A stretch of DNA of 62,748 nt from Streptomyces sp. A1136. GTDB lineage: Bacteria > Actinomycetota > Actinomycetes > Streptomycetales > Streptomycetaceae. The DNA is taken from contig NZ_SSBJ01000039.1 in the NCBI RefSeq assembly GCF_004795055.1, forward strand, positions 1-62,748. The letters are read 5' to 3'. Position 1 is the stretch's first letter. Every line of letters begins with the position of its first letter. Positions 17,242 through 24,402 of this stretch are shown one piece after another. The notes beneath the pieces are model-generated. The model worked only from the letters and a program-made list of their open reading frames with translations, had not been told where the DNA came from and did not search any database. The position numbers were made by a program, and so were the translations under genes.

Positions 17242-18603
17242 TTACGCCTCCCAGACCGCGGCGGCCGTGCGGTCGTCGGCGTAGCCCTTCAGGCGGAGCT
17301 GTGCGTCCGCGAGGAACGCCGCGAGGCCGGGCGGTTCGGCCCGCGACCAGCGGGCGGCGAGTTCGGCCGGGAGCAGCCCTTCCTCGCGCATGGGCGCCGC
17401 GAGACCACCCGAGCAGAGGAGCAGGGTGTCGCCGGACCGGGCGATGGAGGCGCGGAAGCGGAAGCCCCCGGCGGCGTCCACCGCGGGATGCGCCGTGTCC
17501 TCCGGTTCCAGGTCCTGCCATTGGCCGTCCCGGAGCCGGAAGAACCCGCCCGCGCCCGCGCCGAAGGACACCCGTGTGCGGCATCTCGGGTCCACCGGGA
17601 GCAGCAGCCCGCGCAGTCCGGCGGTATAGCCCTCCTCCGTGAGCCCGAGTTCCGCGGCGCGGGCCCGCAGGCGTCCGTAGCCCCGGTCGGTGAGGCGCTG
17701 GAGCCCGGAGCGCAGGGCCTCGCGGCTGCCGGCGCGGATGTCCTCGGCCAGCCGCTGCCTGCTCCGCCCGACGGCCGCCGCGACGGAGTGGCACAGCTCG
17801 GCCGCGGCCTCCCGGGCGCCGGGCGCGGCCCGGTCCCCGCCCGCCAGGGCGACGAGGACCAGCGCGTCGTCGCCGCTTCCGAAGCGGGCGGTCAGCAGGA
17901 AGTCCCGGCGGGCCTCGCCGCGGAACCGGGCGGAGTCCCCGCGCAGCGAGGTGGCGCGCAGCGTGTAGCCGGCGTAGCGGGCGCCTTCGAGGACGGTGTC
18001 GGGGGTCAGGTCGCCCAGGGCGGCGGGGTCCGCCTCGGGCAGCGCGCCCGGCTCGGGCGCGTAGGTGGGGGCCCGGTCGCCGAGGTGGTGTACGTCGGGG
18101 CGGCCGGCGGGGTCGTGGTCCGACGGTTCGGCGTCGGGCCGCGCTTCGGGGGCCAGGTCCGGGGCGTTCCGTACCGGCGCGGGGCCGTTCGCCGCGGAGG
18201 CGCCGCCGGGTACGCCCCGGCGCCGCAACGGAAGGCCGTGTCCGGCGGGCGGCGCGGGCGGGAGGGGGGGCTCGGGGGGCGGCAACGGGGCTTGCGGTGC
18301 GACGGGGGGCTCGGGCGGCGCCGGGGGCACGGTGACCTCGCCCAGGGCGTAGCCGGTCGGCCCGGGCCGGCGCGGGTCGGGCGGCGGCTCCTCGATCGGG
18401 GGCGCGGGCTCCGCCTCCCGGCGTTGTCCGGGCAGCAGGGGGCCCGGCGGGGCCTGCTCCGCGGTGGCGCCGTCCCCGTCCTTCACCAGCACCACCGCCG
18501 AGTGGAAGCGGTGGTCCAGCGTGTCGTCCGGATCGGGCTCGGGTGCCGAGCCCTGGTCCTCGTAGAGCTTCTGCCACCAGTCGTCCCCGTGCCGCTGACT
18601 CAT
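17242..18603 (-). CDS. PP2C-like protein with long Pro-rich N-terminus
   Basis: This 453-residue protein has an N-terminal low-complexity half (residues about 60-190, Pro/Glu/Ala-rich) and a C-terminal PP2C-like phosphatase domain. Recognisable pieces are RGDSARFRGEARRDFLLTARF at the place of the first metal motif, RSGDTLLLCSGGLAAPM where active enzymes have a DG motif, and the final YADDRTAAAVWEA that matches the DD/DN motif. The mid-domain Asp-Gly is replaced by Gly-Gly, so metal binding and activity are doubtful; this degenerate form is what I know from Streptomyces relatives. No kinase is adjacent. It lies 64 bases upstream of poxB in the same direction. Confidence 0.75.
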   Translation of the reverse strand: MSQRHGDDWWQKLYEDQGSAPEPDPDDTLDHRFHSAVVLVKDGDGATAEQAPPGPLLPGQRREAEPAPPIEEPPPDPRRPGPTGYALGEVTVPPAPPEPPVAPQAPLPPPEPPLPPAPPAGHGLPLRRRGVPGGASAANGPAPVRNAPDLAPEARPDAEPSDHDPAGRPDVHHLGDRAPTYAPEPGALPEADPAALGDLTPDTVLEGARYAGYTLRATSLRGDSARFRGEARRDFLLTARFGSGDDALVLVALAGGDRAAPGAREAAAELCHSVAAAVGRSRQRLAEDIRAGSREALRSGLQRLTDRGYGRLRARAAELGLTEEGYTAGLRGLLLPVDPRCRTRVSFGAGAGGFFRLRDGQWQDLEPEDTAHPAVDAAGGFRFRASIARSGDTLLLCSGGLAAPMREEGLLPAELAARWSRAEPPGLAAFLADAQLRLKGYADDRTAAAVWEA

Positions 18604-18931
18604 GCCGCTATTCTCGGCCGCCCGCCGGGGCGGAAAACGCCGAATGCACGAAAGAGGCCCACCGGGCCGCCGCCCGGTGGGCCTCTCGCGCTCCCGTCGT
18701 ACGGGCCGGCGAATTCCGCCGTTCCGTTCGACCGTCCGGGGGTGCGGGCGCCGCCGCGACCGTGTGTCCGCCTCGGTGGCGACGGCCGGCTCCCGCTGGA
18801 GTGGGCTCGTGGCCTGCGGATGTTCTACTTCGGTGCCCTCACCTTGGCAGAGGGCGGGGTGGTGCGGCGATGATGTCGGCGGCGGGTTCGTGCCGTGGCC
18901 GCTTCCCGCCAGGAACGGTACGAAGGGGTGG
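18604..18931. other. 328-base divergent gap with a strong hairpin and no gene
   Basis: The segment lies between the PP2C-like start and the TrmB/LuxR-like start. It contains a perfect 15-base hairpin (18653-18686) and a small GCCCTC/GAGGGC hairpin (18835-18855). No convincing small ORF or RNA gene is visible. Confidence 0.5.
18653..18686. terminator. Perfect 15-base-pair hairpin in a divergent promoter region
   Basis: AGAGGCCCACCGGGC at 18653-18667 pairs perfectly with GCCCGGTGGGCCTCT at 18672-18686 around CGCC. It looks like a strong terminator but lies 50 bases upstream of the PP2C-like start, where no gene ends. It could be an attenuator in the PP2C-like leader or the terminator of an unseen small RNA. 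Confidence 0.55.
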
Positions 18932-19918
18932 GTGGACGGGTTGCTGGGTGCGATAGGCCTGGACGAGGGTCAGGAGTCGGCGTACCGCGCGTTGGTGGCG
19001 CTGGGCGCGGCGGAGGTGCCCGATCTCGCGCACCGTCTGTCGCTGCCGGTGCGGCAGACCGAGGGGGCGCTGCGGCACCTGGAACGCCACGGCCTGGCGG
19101 CGCAGTCCTCGGCCCGCCCGGGGCGCTGGGTGGCGGCCCCGCCCGGAGTGGCGCTCGGGGCGCTGCTGACCCAGCAGCGGCACGAACTGGAGCGGGCGGA
19201 GCTGGCGGCGGCGCTGCTGGCGCAGGAGTACCGGGCGGAGGCCTCCGAGCCCGCCGTGCACGACCTGGTGGAGGTGGTGACGGGCGCGAGCGCGGTCGCC
19301 CACCGGTTCGTGCAACTCCAGCTGGGGGCGGTGGAGGAGGTGTGCGCGCTGGTCGACAGCCGCCCGGAGGTGGTGACGGGCTCGGAGAACGAGGCGGAGG
19401 AGCGGGCAGTCGTCCGGGGGGTGTCCTACCGGGTCGTCATCGAGCGGGAAGTACTGACCCAGACGACGGGCATCCGCGAGGCGACGACGGCGCTGGCGCG
19501 CGGCGAGCACGTCCGGGTCACGCCGCGGGTGCCGACGAAGCTGGTGATCGCGGACCGGAGTCTGGCGATGGTGCCGCTGACGGCGCCGGGCGCGGAGCCG
19601 ACGGCCCTCGTGGTGCACGCGTCGGGGTTGTTGCAGTCCCTGTCGGGTCTGTTCGAGGCGGTGTGGCGGGAGGCGCTGCCGCTGCGGCTGGGCGCGACGG
19701 GCTCGGCGGAGCAGGCCCTGGACACCCCGGACGCCACCGACCTGGAGATCCTGAGCCTGTTGCTGGCGGGGATGACGGACGCGAGTGTGGCGAAGCACCT
19801 GGAGCTGGGGTTGCGCACGGTGCAGCGCCGGGTCAAGGGCCTGATGGAACTCGCCGGAGTGACGACACGGCTGCAACTGGGGTGGTACGCGTACGAGCGG
19901 GGCTGGGTGGCCCGATAG
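18932..19918 (+). CDS. Transcriptional regulator, TrmB-like N-terminus and LuxR-type C-terminus
   Basis: This protein of about 328 residues starts with a winged-helix of the TrmB type (GLDEGQESAYRALVALGAAE, VPDLAHRLSLPVRQTEGAL) and ends with a LuxR-type helix-turn-helix (TDLEILSLLLAGMTDASVAK, LGLRTVQRRVKGLMELAGV). The middle (about residues 90-250) resembles the effector region of this common Streptomyces class. A longer frame exists upstream, but its codons are poor; GTG 18932 with AAGGGG just before it is chosen. The DUF456 gene follows after 24 bases. Target genes are unknown. Confidence 0.8.
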   Translation: MDGLLGAIGLDEGQESAYRALVALGAAEVPDLAHRLSLPVRQTEGALRHLERHGLAAQSSARPGRWVAAPPGVALGALLTQQRHELERAELAAALLAQEYRAEASEPAVHDLVEVVTGASAVAHRFVQLQLGAVEEVCALVDSRPEVVTGSENEAEERAVVRGVSYRVVIEREVLTQTTGIREATTALARGEHVRVTPRVPTKLVIADRSLAMVPLTAPGAEPTALVVHASGLLQSLSGLFEAVWREALPLRLGATGSAEQALDTPDATDLEILSLLLAGMTDASVAKHLELGLRTVQRRVKGLMELAGVTTRLQLGWYAYERGWVAR

Positions 19919-19942
19919 GTACTGTTCGGTCACGCTGAGCAG

Positions 19943-20425
19943 ATGGATCTGCCTCAGCTGCTCCTGATGGGGCTGGTGTTGCTGCTCGGGCTGCTGGGGG
20001 TCATGGTCCCGGGCGTCCCGGGGACCTGGCTGGTGTGGGCCGCCGTGATGTGGTGGGCCCTGCACGAGCGCTCGTCGGTCGCGTGGGTGCTGCTGGTGGC
20101 CACGACGGGATTGTTCCTGGTGGTGCAGGTGGTGATCTGGCTCCTGCCGCCCCGTCGGCTGCGGGGAGTGGGCGTCCACCGCCGGATGGTGGTGTACGCG
20201 GGCACGGGCGCACTGCTCGGCTTCGTCCTGATCCCGGTGGTGGGAGCCGTACCGGGCTTCGTGGGCGGCGTCTACCTGAGCGAACGCCGGCGCCTGGGCT
20301 CCCACGGCGAGGCCCTCGCGTCGGTCCGGGCGGTGATGCGGGCGGTGGGGACGAGCGTACTGGTGGAGTTGCTCGCCTGCCTGGTGGTGACGGCGGCCTG
20401 GGTGGGCGCGGTGCTGCGCACCTAG
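19943..20425 (+). CDS. DUF456 family membrane protein
   Basis: This 160-residue protein is almost entirely hydrophobic with four membrane segments: LLLMGLVLLLGLLGVMVPG, TWLVWAAVMWWALH, VAWVLLVATTGLFLVVQVVI and the pair around YAGTGALLGFVLIPVVGAVP with VLVELLACLVVTAAWVGA. The VMVPGVPGTWLVW and VGAVPGFVGGVYLSE motifs are DUF456 signatures. Function is unknown. It follows the TrmB/LuxR-like gene closely and may be cotranscribed. Confidence 0.85.
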   Translation: MDLPQLLLMGLVLLLGLLGVMVPGVPGTWLVWAAVMWWALHERSSVAWVLLVATTGLFLVVQVVIWLLPPRRLRGVGVHRRMVVYAGTGALLGFVLIPVVGAVPGFVGGVYLSERRRLGSHGEALASVRAVMRAVGTSVLVELLACLVVTAAWVGAVLRT

Positions 20426-20660
20426 GAGGCCTGCGCGCGACGCTCGGCGCGGCTGCCACCGACCGGGACAACAGGCCCCGTCGGCCCGGACGTTCCTCCC
20501 GGCCGGCCGGGCTCATTGGACCTTCCGCCGAGGGACGGCGGCGCCCGTGGTCCGGAAAGCGCATTGCCGCCGGGCGCGTTGACGGGTTGGATGCGTCGGC
20601 GGGAGGCACCCGCCGGGCCGAGGCGCGGGACGGGCCCGTGCGTACGGGGGCCGCGTCGAC

Positions 20661-20706
20661 GGGACCGGCACGGAGAGAGGCGCGGGACCGGCACGGGGAG
20701 AGGCGA
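20661..20706. repeat. Tandem 23-base repeat, two copies
   Basis: GGGACCGGCACGGAGAGAGG plus CGC at 20661-20683 is repeated at 20684-20706 with two substitutions. It sits at the left end of the decayed ligase remnant. The 235 bases before it (20426-20660) show no gene. Confidence 0.7.
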
Positions 20707-21358
20707 ATGGCACCGATGCCCGCCGGCTGCACACCCTGGCCCGGGGGGACTTCACCTTCGCGTGGGGAGGCCCCGGCATCGTCGGCACCCTCTCCGTCGG
20801 CGGCACGGTCGTCCTGGTCGACGACCCGGGGCCCACCGCGTGCGCGGCGGTCATCGACCGCGAGCGGGTCACCGTCACGTCGGTGCCCTCCGCTGTCGCC
20901 CGGCTCTGGCCGGCAGCCCCTCCCACGGCCCGGTCCGAGTCGAGCAGCCTGCGCCTGGTGCAGGTCGTCGGCGCGCCGGTGGACCGGGCGACCGCCGAAC
21001 GGCCTGAGGCTGTCGCGTCCAGCGGGTCTTCGGCATGGCCGAGGGGCTGCTCACCCTGACCCGGTCGGCCGATCCGGACGAGACCGCGTCCGCCACGACC
21101 GCGCTCACCACGCAGGGCCGCCCGCTCTCGCCCGACGACGAGATCCGTGTGGTCGACGTCGACGGCAAGGACCTGCCGGACGGGGAGCCCGGCGAACTCC
21201 TCGTCCGCGGTCCTTGCACGCCGCGCGGCTACTACCGGGCGCCCGACCTCGACGCGCGTTCCTTCACCGCCGACGGGCACCTCCGCACCGGCCGACTCGC
21301 CCGGCGCACCCCGGACGGCGATCTGGAGGTGACCGGCCGCACCGGGGACGGCCCGTGA
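20707..21358 (+). pseudogene. Decayed 2,3-dihydroxybenzoate-AMP ligase (EntE/DhbE-like)
   Basis: Two frames together match the middle of an aryl-AMP ligase from a siderophore pathway. Frame A (about 20707-21015) reads FAWGGPGIVGTLSVGGTVVL, VIDRERVTVTSVPSAVARLW and SSLRLVQVVGAP. Frame B (from about 21018) reads CRVQRVFGMAEGLLTLTRSA, GRPLSPDDEIRVVDVDGKDL, PDGEPGELLVRGPCTPRGYY and VTGRTGDGP. A TGA and a small deletion near 21010-21020 break the frame where the family has GCR-QQVFGMAEG. The N-terminal third and the C-terminal subdomain with the catalytic lysine are missing. No other siderophore gene is adjacent. Confidence 0.75.
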
Positions 21359-21427
21359 CCGGCGGACGGGGAGCCGAGGGGCGTGGTCTCCGGTGCGAAG
21401 TCGCGGCCGGGGTGCGAGGCTGCCGGT

Positions 21428-21820
21428 ATGACGACCACGGATTTCGAGGGTTTCGGCGAGGCGGAGCTGTCGTACCTCCGCTCCCAGCGGCTGGGCCGGC
21501 TGGCCACGGTGGACCCCACCGGGCAGCCGCAGGCGAACCCGGTGGGTTTCTTTCCGCAGGAGGACGGCACGATCCTGGTCGGCGGGGCGTCGATGGGCAC
21601 GACGAAGAAGTGGCGCAACCTACGGGCGAACCCGAAGGTGTCGCTGGTCGTCGACGACCTGGTGGGCACGCGCCCGTGGCGCGTACGCGGCATCGAGATC
21701 CGCGGTCACGCCACCCTGGAGGTCGGCACCCACGCCCTGGGCCCCCACTTCAGCCCGGAGGTCATCCGCATCCACCCGACCCACGTCGTCGCCTGGGGCC
21801 TGGACCCGACCGACACCTGA
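21428..21820 (+). CDS. PPOX-class protein, F420-dependent type
   Basis: This 130-residue split-barrel flavoprotein-like protein carries LRSQRLGRLATVDPTGQPQA at the N-terminus and KKWRNLRANPKVSLVVDDLV in the middle, matching the actinobacterial PPOX-class F420-dependent family. Members use deazaflavin F420 or FMN to reduce small molecules; the substrate is unknown. ATG 21428 matches the family start (MTTTDFEGFGEAELSYL); the upstream in-frame extension is not conserved. Convergent with rsgA, 24 bases between stops. Confidence 0.85.
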   Translation: MTTTDFEGFGEAELSYLRSQRLGRLATVDPTGQPQANPVGFFPQEDGTILVGGASMGTTKKWRNLRANPKVSLVVDDLVGTRPWRVRGIEIRGHATLEVGTHALGPHFSPEVIRIHPTHVVAWGLDPTDT

Positions 21821-21844
21821 GCCCCTGCCCCCACCCCGGCCCGC

Positions 21845-22996
21845 TCAGACCCGGCCGCCCCGCTTCGCGGAATAGTTCGCCCGGCCCTCGGCCGACTTCA
21901 TCCGCCAGTCCCGCCGAATCTCCGACCGCAATCTCGCGTCCGTCTTGGCCACGATCCGCTGGTTCTCCCGCAGCAACTTCCGGTAGCTCTCCAGCCGCCG
22001 CTCCGCCAGCGCCCCCGACTCCACCGCCGCCAACACCGCGCACCCCGGCTCCGCGACGTGCGCGCAATCGTGGAATCGGCAGTCGGCGGCGTAGTCCTCG
22101 ATCTCCGAGAACACCTGCCCGACGCCCGCTTCCGCGTCCCACAGTCCGACGCCCCGCAGCCCCGGGGTGTCGATCAGCACGCCGCCGCCCGGCAGCACCA
22201 GCAGGTTGCGCGTCGTCGTGGTGTGCCGGCCCTTGCCGTCGACCTCCCGGGCCTGTCGGACCTCCATGACGTCGGCGCCCAGCAACGTGTTGGCCAGCGT
22301 CGACTTCCCGGCCCCCGAGACGCCGAGCAGCACGCTCGTGCCGCCCGACACGACCGCGGCCAGCACGTCCGTGCCTTCGCCGGTCAGGGAGGACACGGTC
22401 AGCACCTGCACGCCCGGGGCGGTGGTCTCCACGTCGCGGACGAGGTGGGCGAGCACCGTCGGGTCGGGTACGAGGTCCGCCTTGGTCAGGACGACCAGCG
22501 GCTGCGCCCCCGACTCCCAGGCGAGTGCCAGGAAGCGCTCGATCCGGCCCAGGTCGACTTCCGCGGCGAGGGAGACGGCGATGACCGCGTGGTCGACGTT
22601 CGCGGCGAGGATCTGCCCCTCGGAGCGCTGCGAGGAGGTGGACCGTACGAAGGCGGTCCGGCGCGGCAGGTACGCCTTGACGTAGCGGGGGTTCCCGGCG
22701 GGCTCGACGGCGGCCCAGTCACCCGTGCAGATGACCCGCAGCGGGTCGTGCGGGGTGACGAAGGCGGTGTCGGCGCGGACGACCCCGTCCGAGGTCATGA
22801 CGTCGCACTGGCCCCGATCGACGCGTACGACCCGGCCGGGCAGCAGGCCCCGCGTCGCGTACGGGGCGAACTCGGCCGCCCAGGCGTCGTCCCAGCCGAA
22901 GGCGGCGAGGCCGGACTCGGCCCACCCCTGCGCGGGAGACGAGACCGCGGAGGAGTCGGAGGAGAAAGGGGAAGAGGGGGAAGCGGGGAAAGACAA
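21845..22996 (-). CDS. rsgA: Ribosome small-subunit-dependent GTPase RsgA
   Basis: This 383-residue circularly permuted GTPase has an OB-fold domain (about residues 50-105), then the G4 motif in VVLTKADLV, G5 near VSSLTGEG, G1 in LLGVSGAGKSTLANTLLG and G3 in LIDTPGLRG, the order that marks RsgA/YjeQ. The zinc motif follows in CRFHDCAHVAEPGC. RsgA binds the 30S decoding site late in maturation. A 45-residue low-complexity Ser/Pro-rich N-terminus precedes the OB domain. A 23-codon mini-ORF lies upstream in the same direction. Confidence 0.93.
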   Translation of the reverse strand: MSFPASPSSPFSSDSSAVSSPAQGWAESGLAAFGWDDAWAAEFAPYATRGLLPGRVVRVDRGQCDVMTSDGVVRADTAFVTPHDPLRVICTGDWAAVEPAGNPRYVKAYLPRRTAFVRSTSSQRSEGQILAANVDHAVIAVSLAAEVDLGRIERFLALAWESGAQPLVVLTKADLVPDPTVLAHLVRDVETTAPGVQVLTVSSLTGEGTDVLAAVVSGGTSVLLGVSGAGKSTLANTLLGADVMEVRQAREVDGKGRHTTTTRNLLVLPGGGVLIDTPGLRGVGLWDAEAGVGQVFSEIEDYAADCRFHDCAHVAEPGCAVLAAVESGALAERRLESYRKLLRENQRIVAKTDARLRSEIRRDWRMKSAEGRANYSAKRGGRV

Positions 22997-23059
22997 GGGG
23001 AACCCTTCACAGGGTGGCCCCGGCAGCGCGCGCTCGGCGGCGCGCGGAGAGGTACGTGG

Positions 23060-23131
23060 TCAGCCGGAGGCCACGGGGGTGGCATTGACGGTCTTCCGAG
23101 TGCGGGCAGCGCCCTGCGTCACGACAGTCAT
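23060..23131 (-). CDS. Possible 23-residue leader ORF upstream of rsgA
   Basis: ATG 23131 starts MTVVTQGAARTRKTVNATPV ending ASG and a TGA at 23060, 63 bases before rsgA. GGAGG lies 11 bases before the ATG, and most codons end in G or C. It could be a translated leader controlling rsgA or a chance ORF in a 264-base gap that holds nothing else. Confidence 0.3.
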   Translation of the reverse strand: MTVVTQGAARTRKTVNATPVASG

Positions 23132-23260
23132 CAATGGACTCACCTCCGGGTCATGCACGAACTGGCCGTTCCCCCGGCGTGCGGCGGGAACGGGCTCACC
23201 GTAACAACGTCGCTTCCGGCAACGCCAACTCTTTTCCGGCCCGTTCGCGACGGTCCGCCG

Positions 23261-24385
23261 TCAGTGCTTGCGCAGGCGCGCCGAATAGTCGTCCGGAGGC
23301 AGGAAGTTCGACCAGCGCTCGGGGAACTCCGAGGGCATTCCGGCGTCCTCGTCGTCCTCGGACTCCCCCTCGGCCAGCGCCCGCCAGGCCGCCGCCCGAG
23401 CGACCAGTCGGGCGGCCTCCGCCTCCCTCATCCGCTCGTTCGCCTCGCGCGCCGCCGCCGTGGCCAGCGAGGGCCAGACGCGGTCGATGGCCGCGTTGAC
23501 GGCCGCGCCGACGAGGACGGCGAAGGCCGAGACCCCGATCCACAGCAGCACGGCCACGGGCGCGGCCAGGGACCCGTAGATCGTCGGCCCCTCGACGGCG
23601 TTGGTCAGGTAGATACGCAGCAGGAACGAGCCGAGCACCCACATGGCAAGCGCGACGAGCGCACCGGGCACGTCCTCGATCCACGGCGAGCGCACGGGCA
23701 CGGAGACGTGGTAGAGCGTCGTCAGGAAGACGATCGAGAGCAGCGTGACCGTCGGCCAGTACAGCACCGCGATCACCTCCGTGCTCCAGGGCACCCACCG
23801 CACCACGGCGTCGGGGCCGGCCACCATCAGCGGCAGCACGATCGCGCCGATCACGAGCGCGACCACGTACAGCAGGAAGGCAAGCAGCCGGGTCTTGACG
23901 ATGCCGCGCTGTCCGTCGAGGCCGTACATCACGGTGATGGTGTCGATGAAGACGTTGACGGCCCGCGATCCCGACCACAGGGCGAAGGCGAAGCCGATCG
24001 AGATGAGGTCGGGGCGGCCGCCCCGGGTCACGTCGTCCAGCATCGGCTTCGCGATCTCGCTGACGCCCCGGTCGGACAGGACCGTGCCGACGGCCCCCAG
24101 GATGTTCTCCTCGATGCTGGCGACGAAGGTGCCGCCCGTCCAGCCGTCCACGTACCCGATCAGGCCCAGGAGGCCCACGAAGAGCGGCGGGAGGGAGAGG
24201 AGGGTGAAGAAGGCCGCTTCGGCGGCGAGGCCCAGGATGCGGTACTCGACGCACGAGTTGACGGTGTCCTTGAGCAGCAGCCAGCCCATCTTGCGCTTGG
24301 AGACGTTGCGATAGAGCGCGCGGGCGCGGTGGAGCCGTCCCGGCCGCCCCGGGATCCGCTCGGGTGTTTCTTTTGCTGGCTGCAC
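23261..24385 (-). CDS. YihY/BrkB family membrane protein
   Basis: This 374-residue protein has about six membrane segments (AAEAAFFTLLSLPPLFVGLL, LLAFLLYVVALVIGAIVLPL, VIAVLYWPTVTLLSIVFLTT, ALVALAMWVLGSFLLRIYLT, AAPVAVLLWIGVSAFAVLVG) and the family motifs ISIGFAFALWSGSRAVN and GSLAAPVAVLLWI. The C-terminal 70 residues are cytoplasmic and acidic. BrkB proteins were once called ribonuclease BN; their function is unknown. It begins at GTG 24385, only 17 bases from the divergent acyl-CoA dehydrogenase start. Confidence 0.88.
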   Translation of the reverse strand: MQPAKETPERIPGRPGRLHRARALYRNVSKRKMGWLLLKDTVNSCVEYRILGLAAEAAFFTLLSLPPLFVGLLGLIGYVDGWTGGTFVASIEENILGAVGTVLSDRGVSEIAKPMLDDVTRGGRPDLISIGFAFALWSGSRAVNVFIDTITVMYGLDGQRGIVKTRLLAFLLYVVALVIGAIVLPLMVAGPDAVVRWVPWSTEVIAVLYWPTVTLLSIVFLTTLYHVSVPVRSPWIEDVPGALVALAMWVLGSFLLRIYLTNAVEGPTIYGSLAAPVAVLLWIGVSAFAVLVGAAVNAAIDRVWPSLATAAAREANERMREAEAARLVARAAAWRALAEGESEDDEDAGMPSEFPERWSNFLPPDDYSARLRKH

Positions 24386-24402
24386 GTCCTTACGGTATCC
24401 GC

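Noticed and set aside
18835..18855. tRNA-like segment with GCCCTC/GAGGGC hairpin
   Set aside because: No full cloverleaf, acceptor stem or T arm could be built around it.
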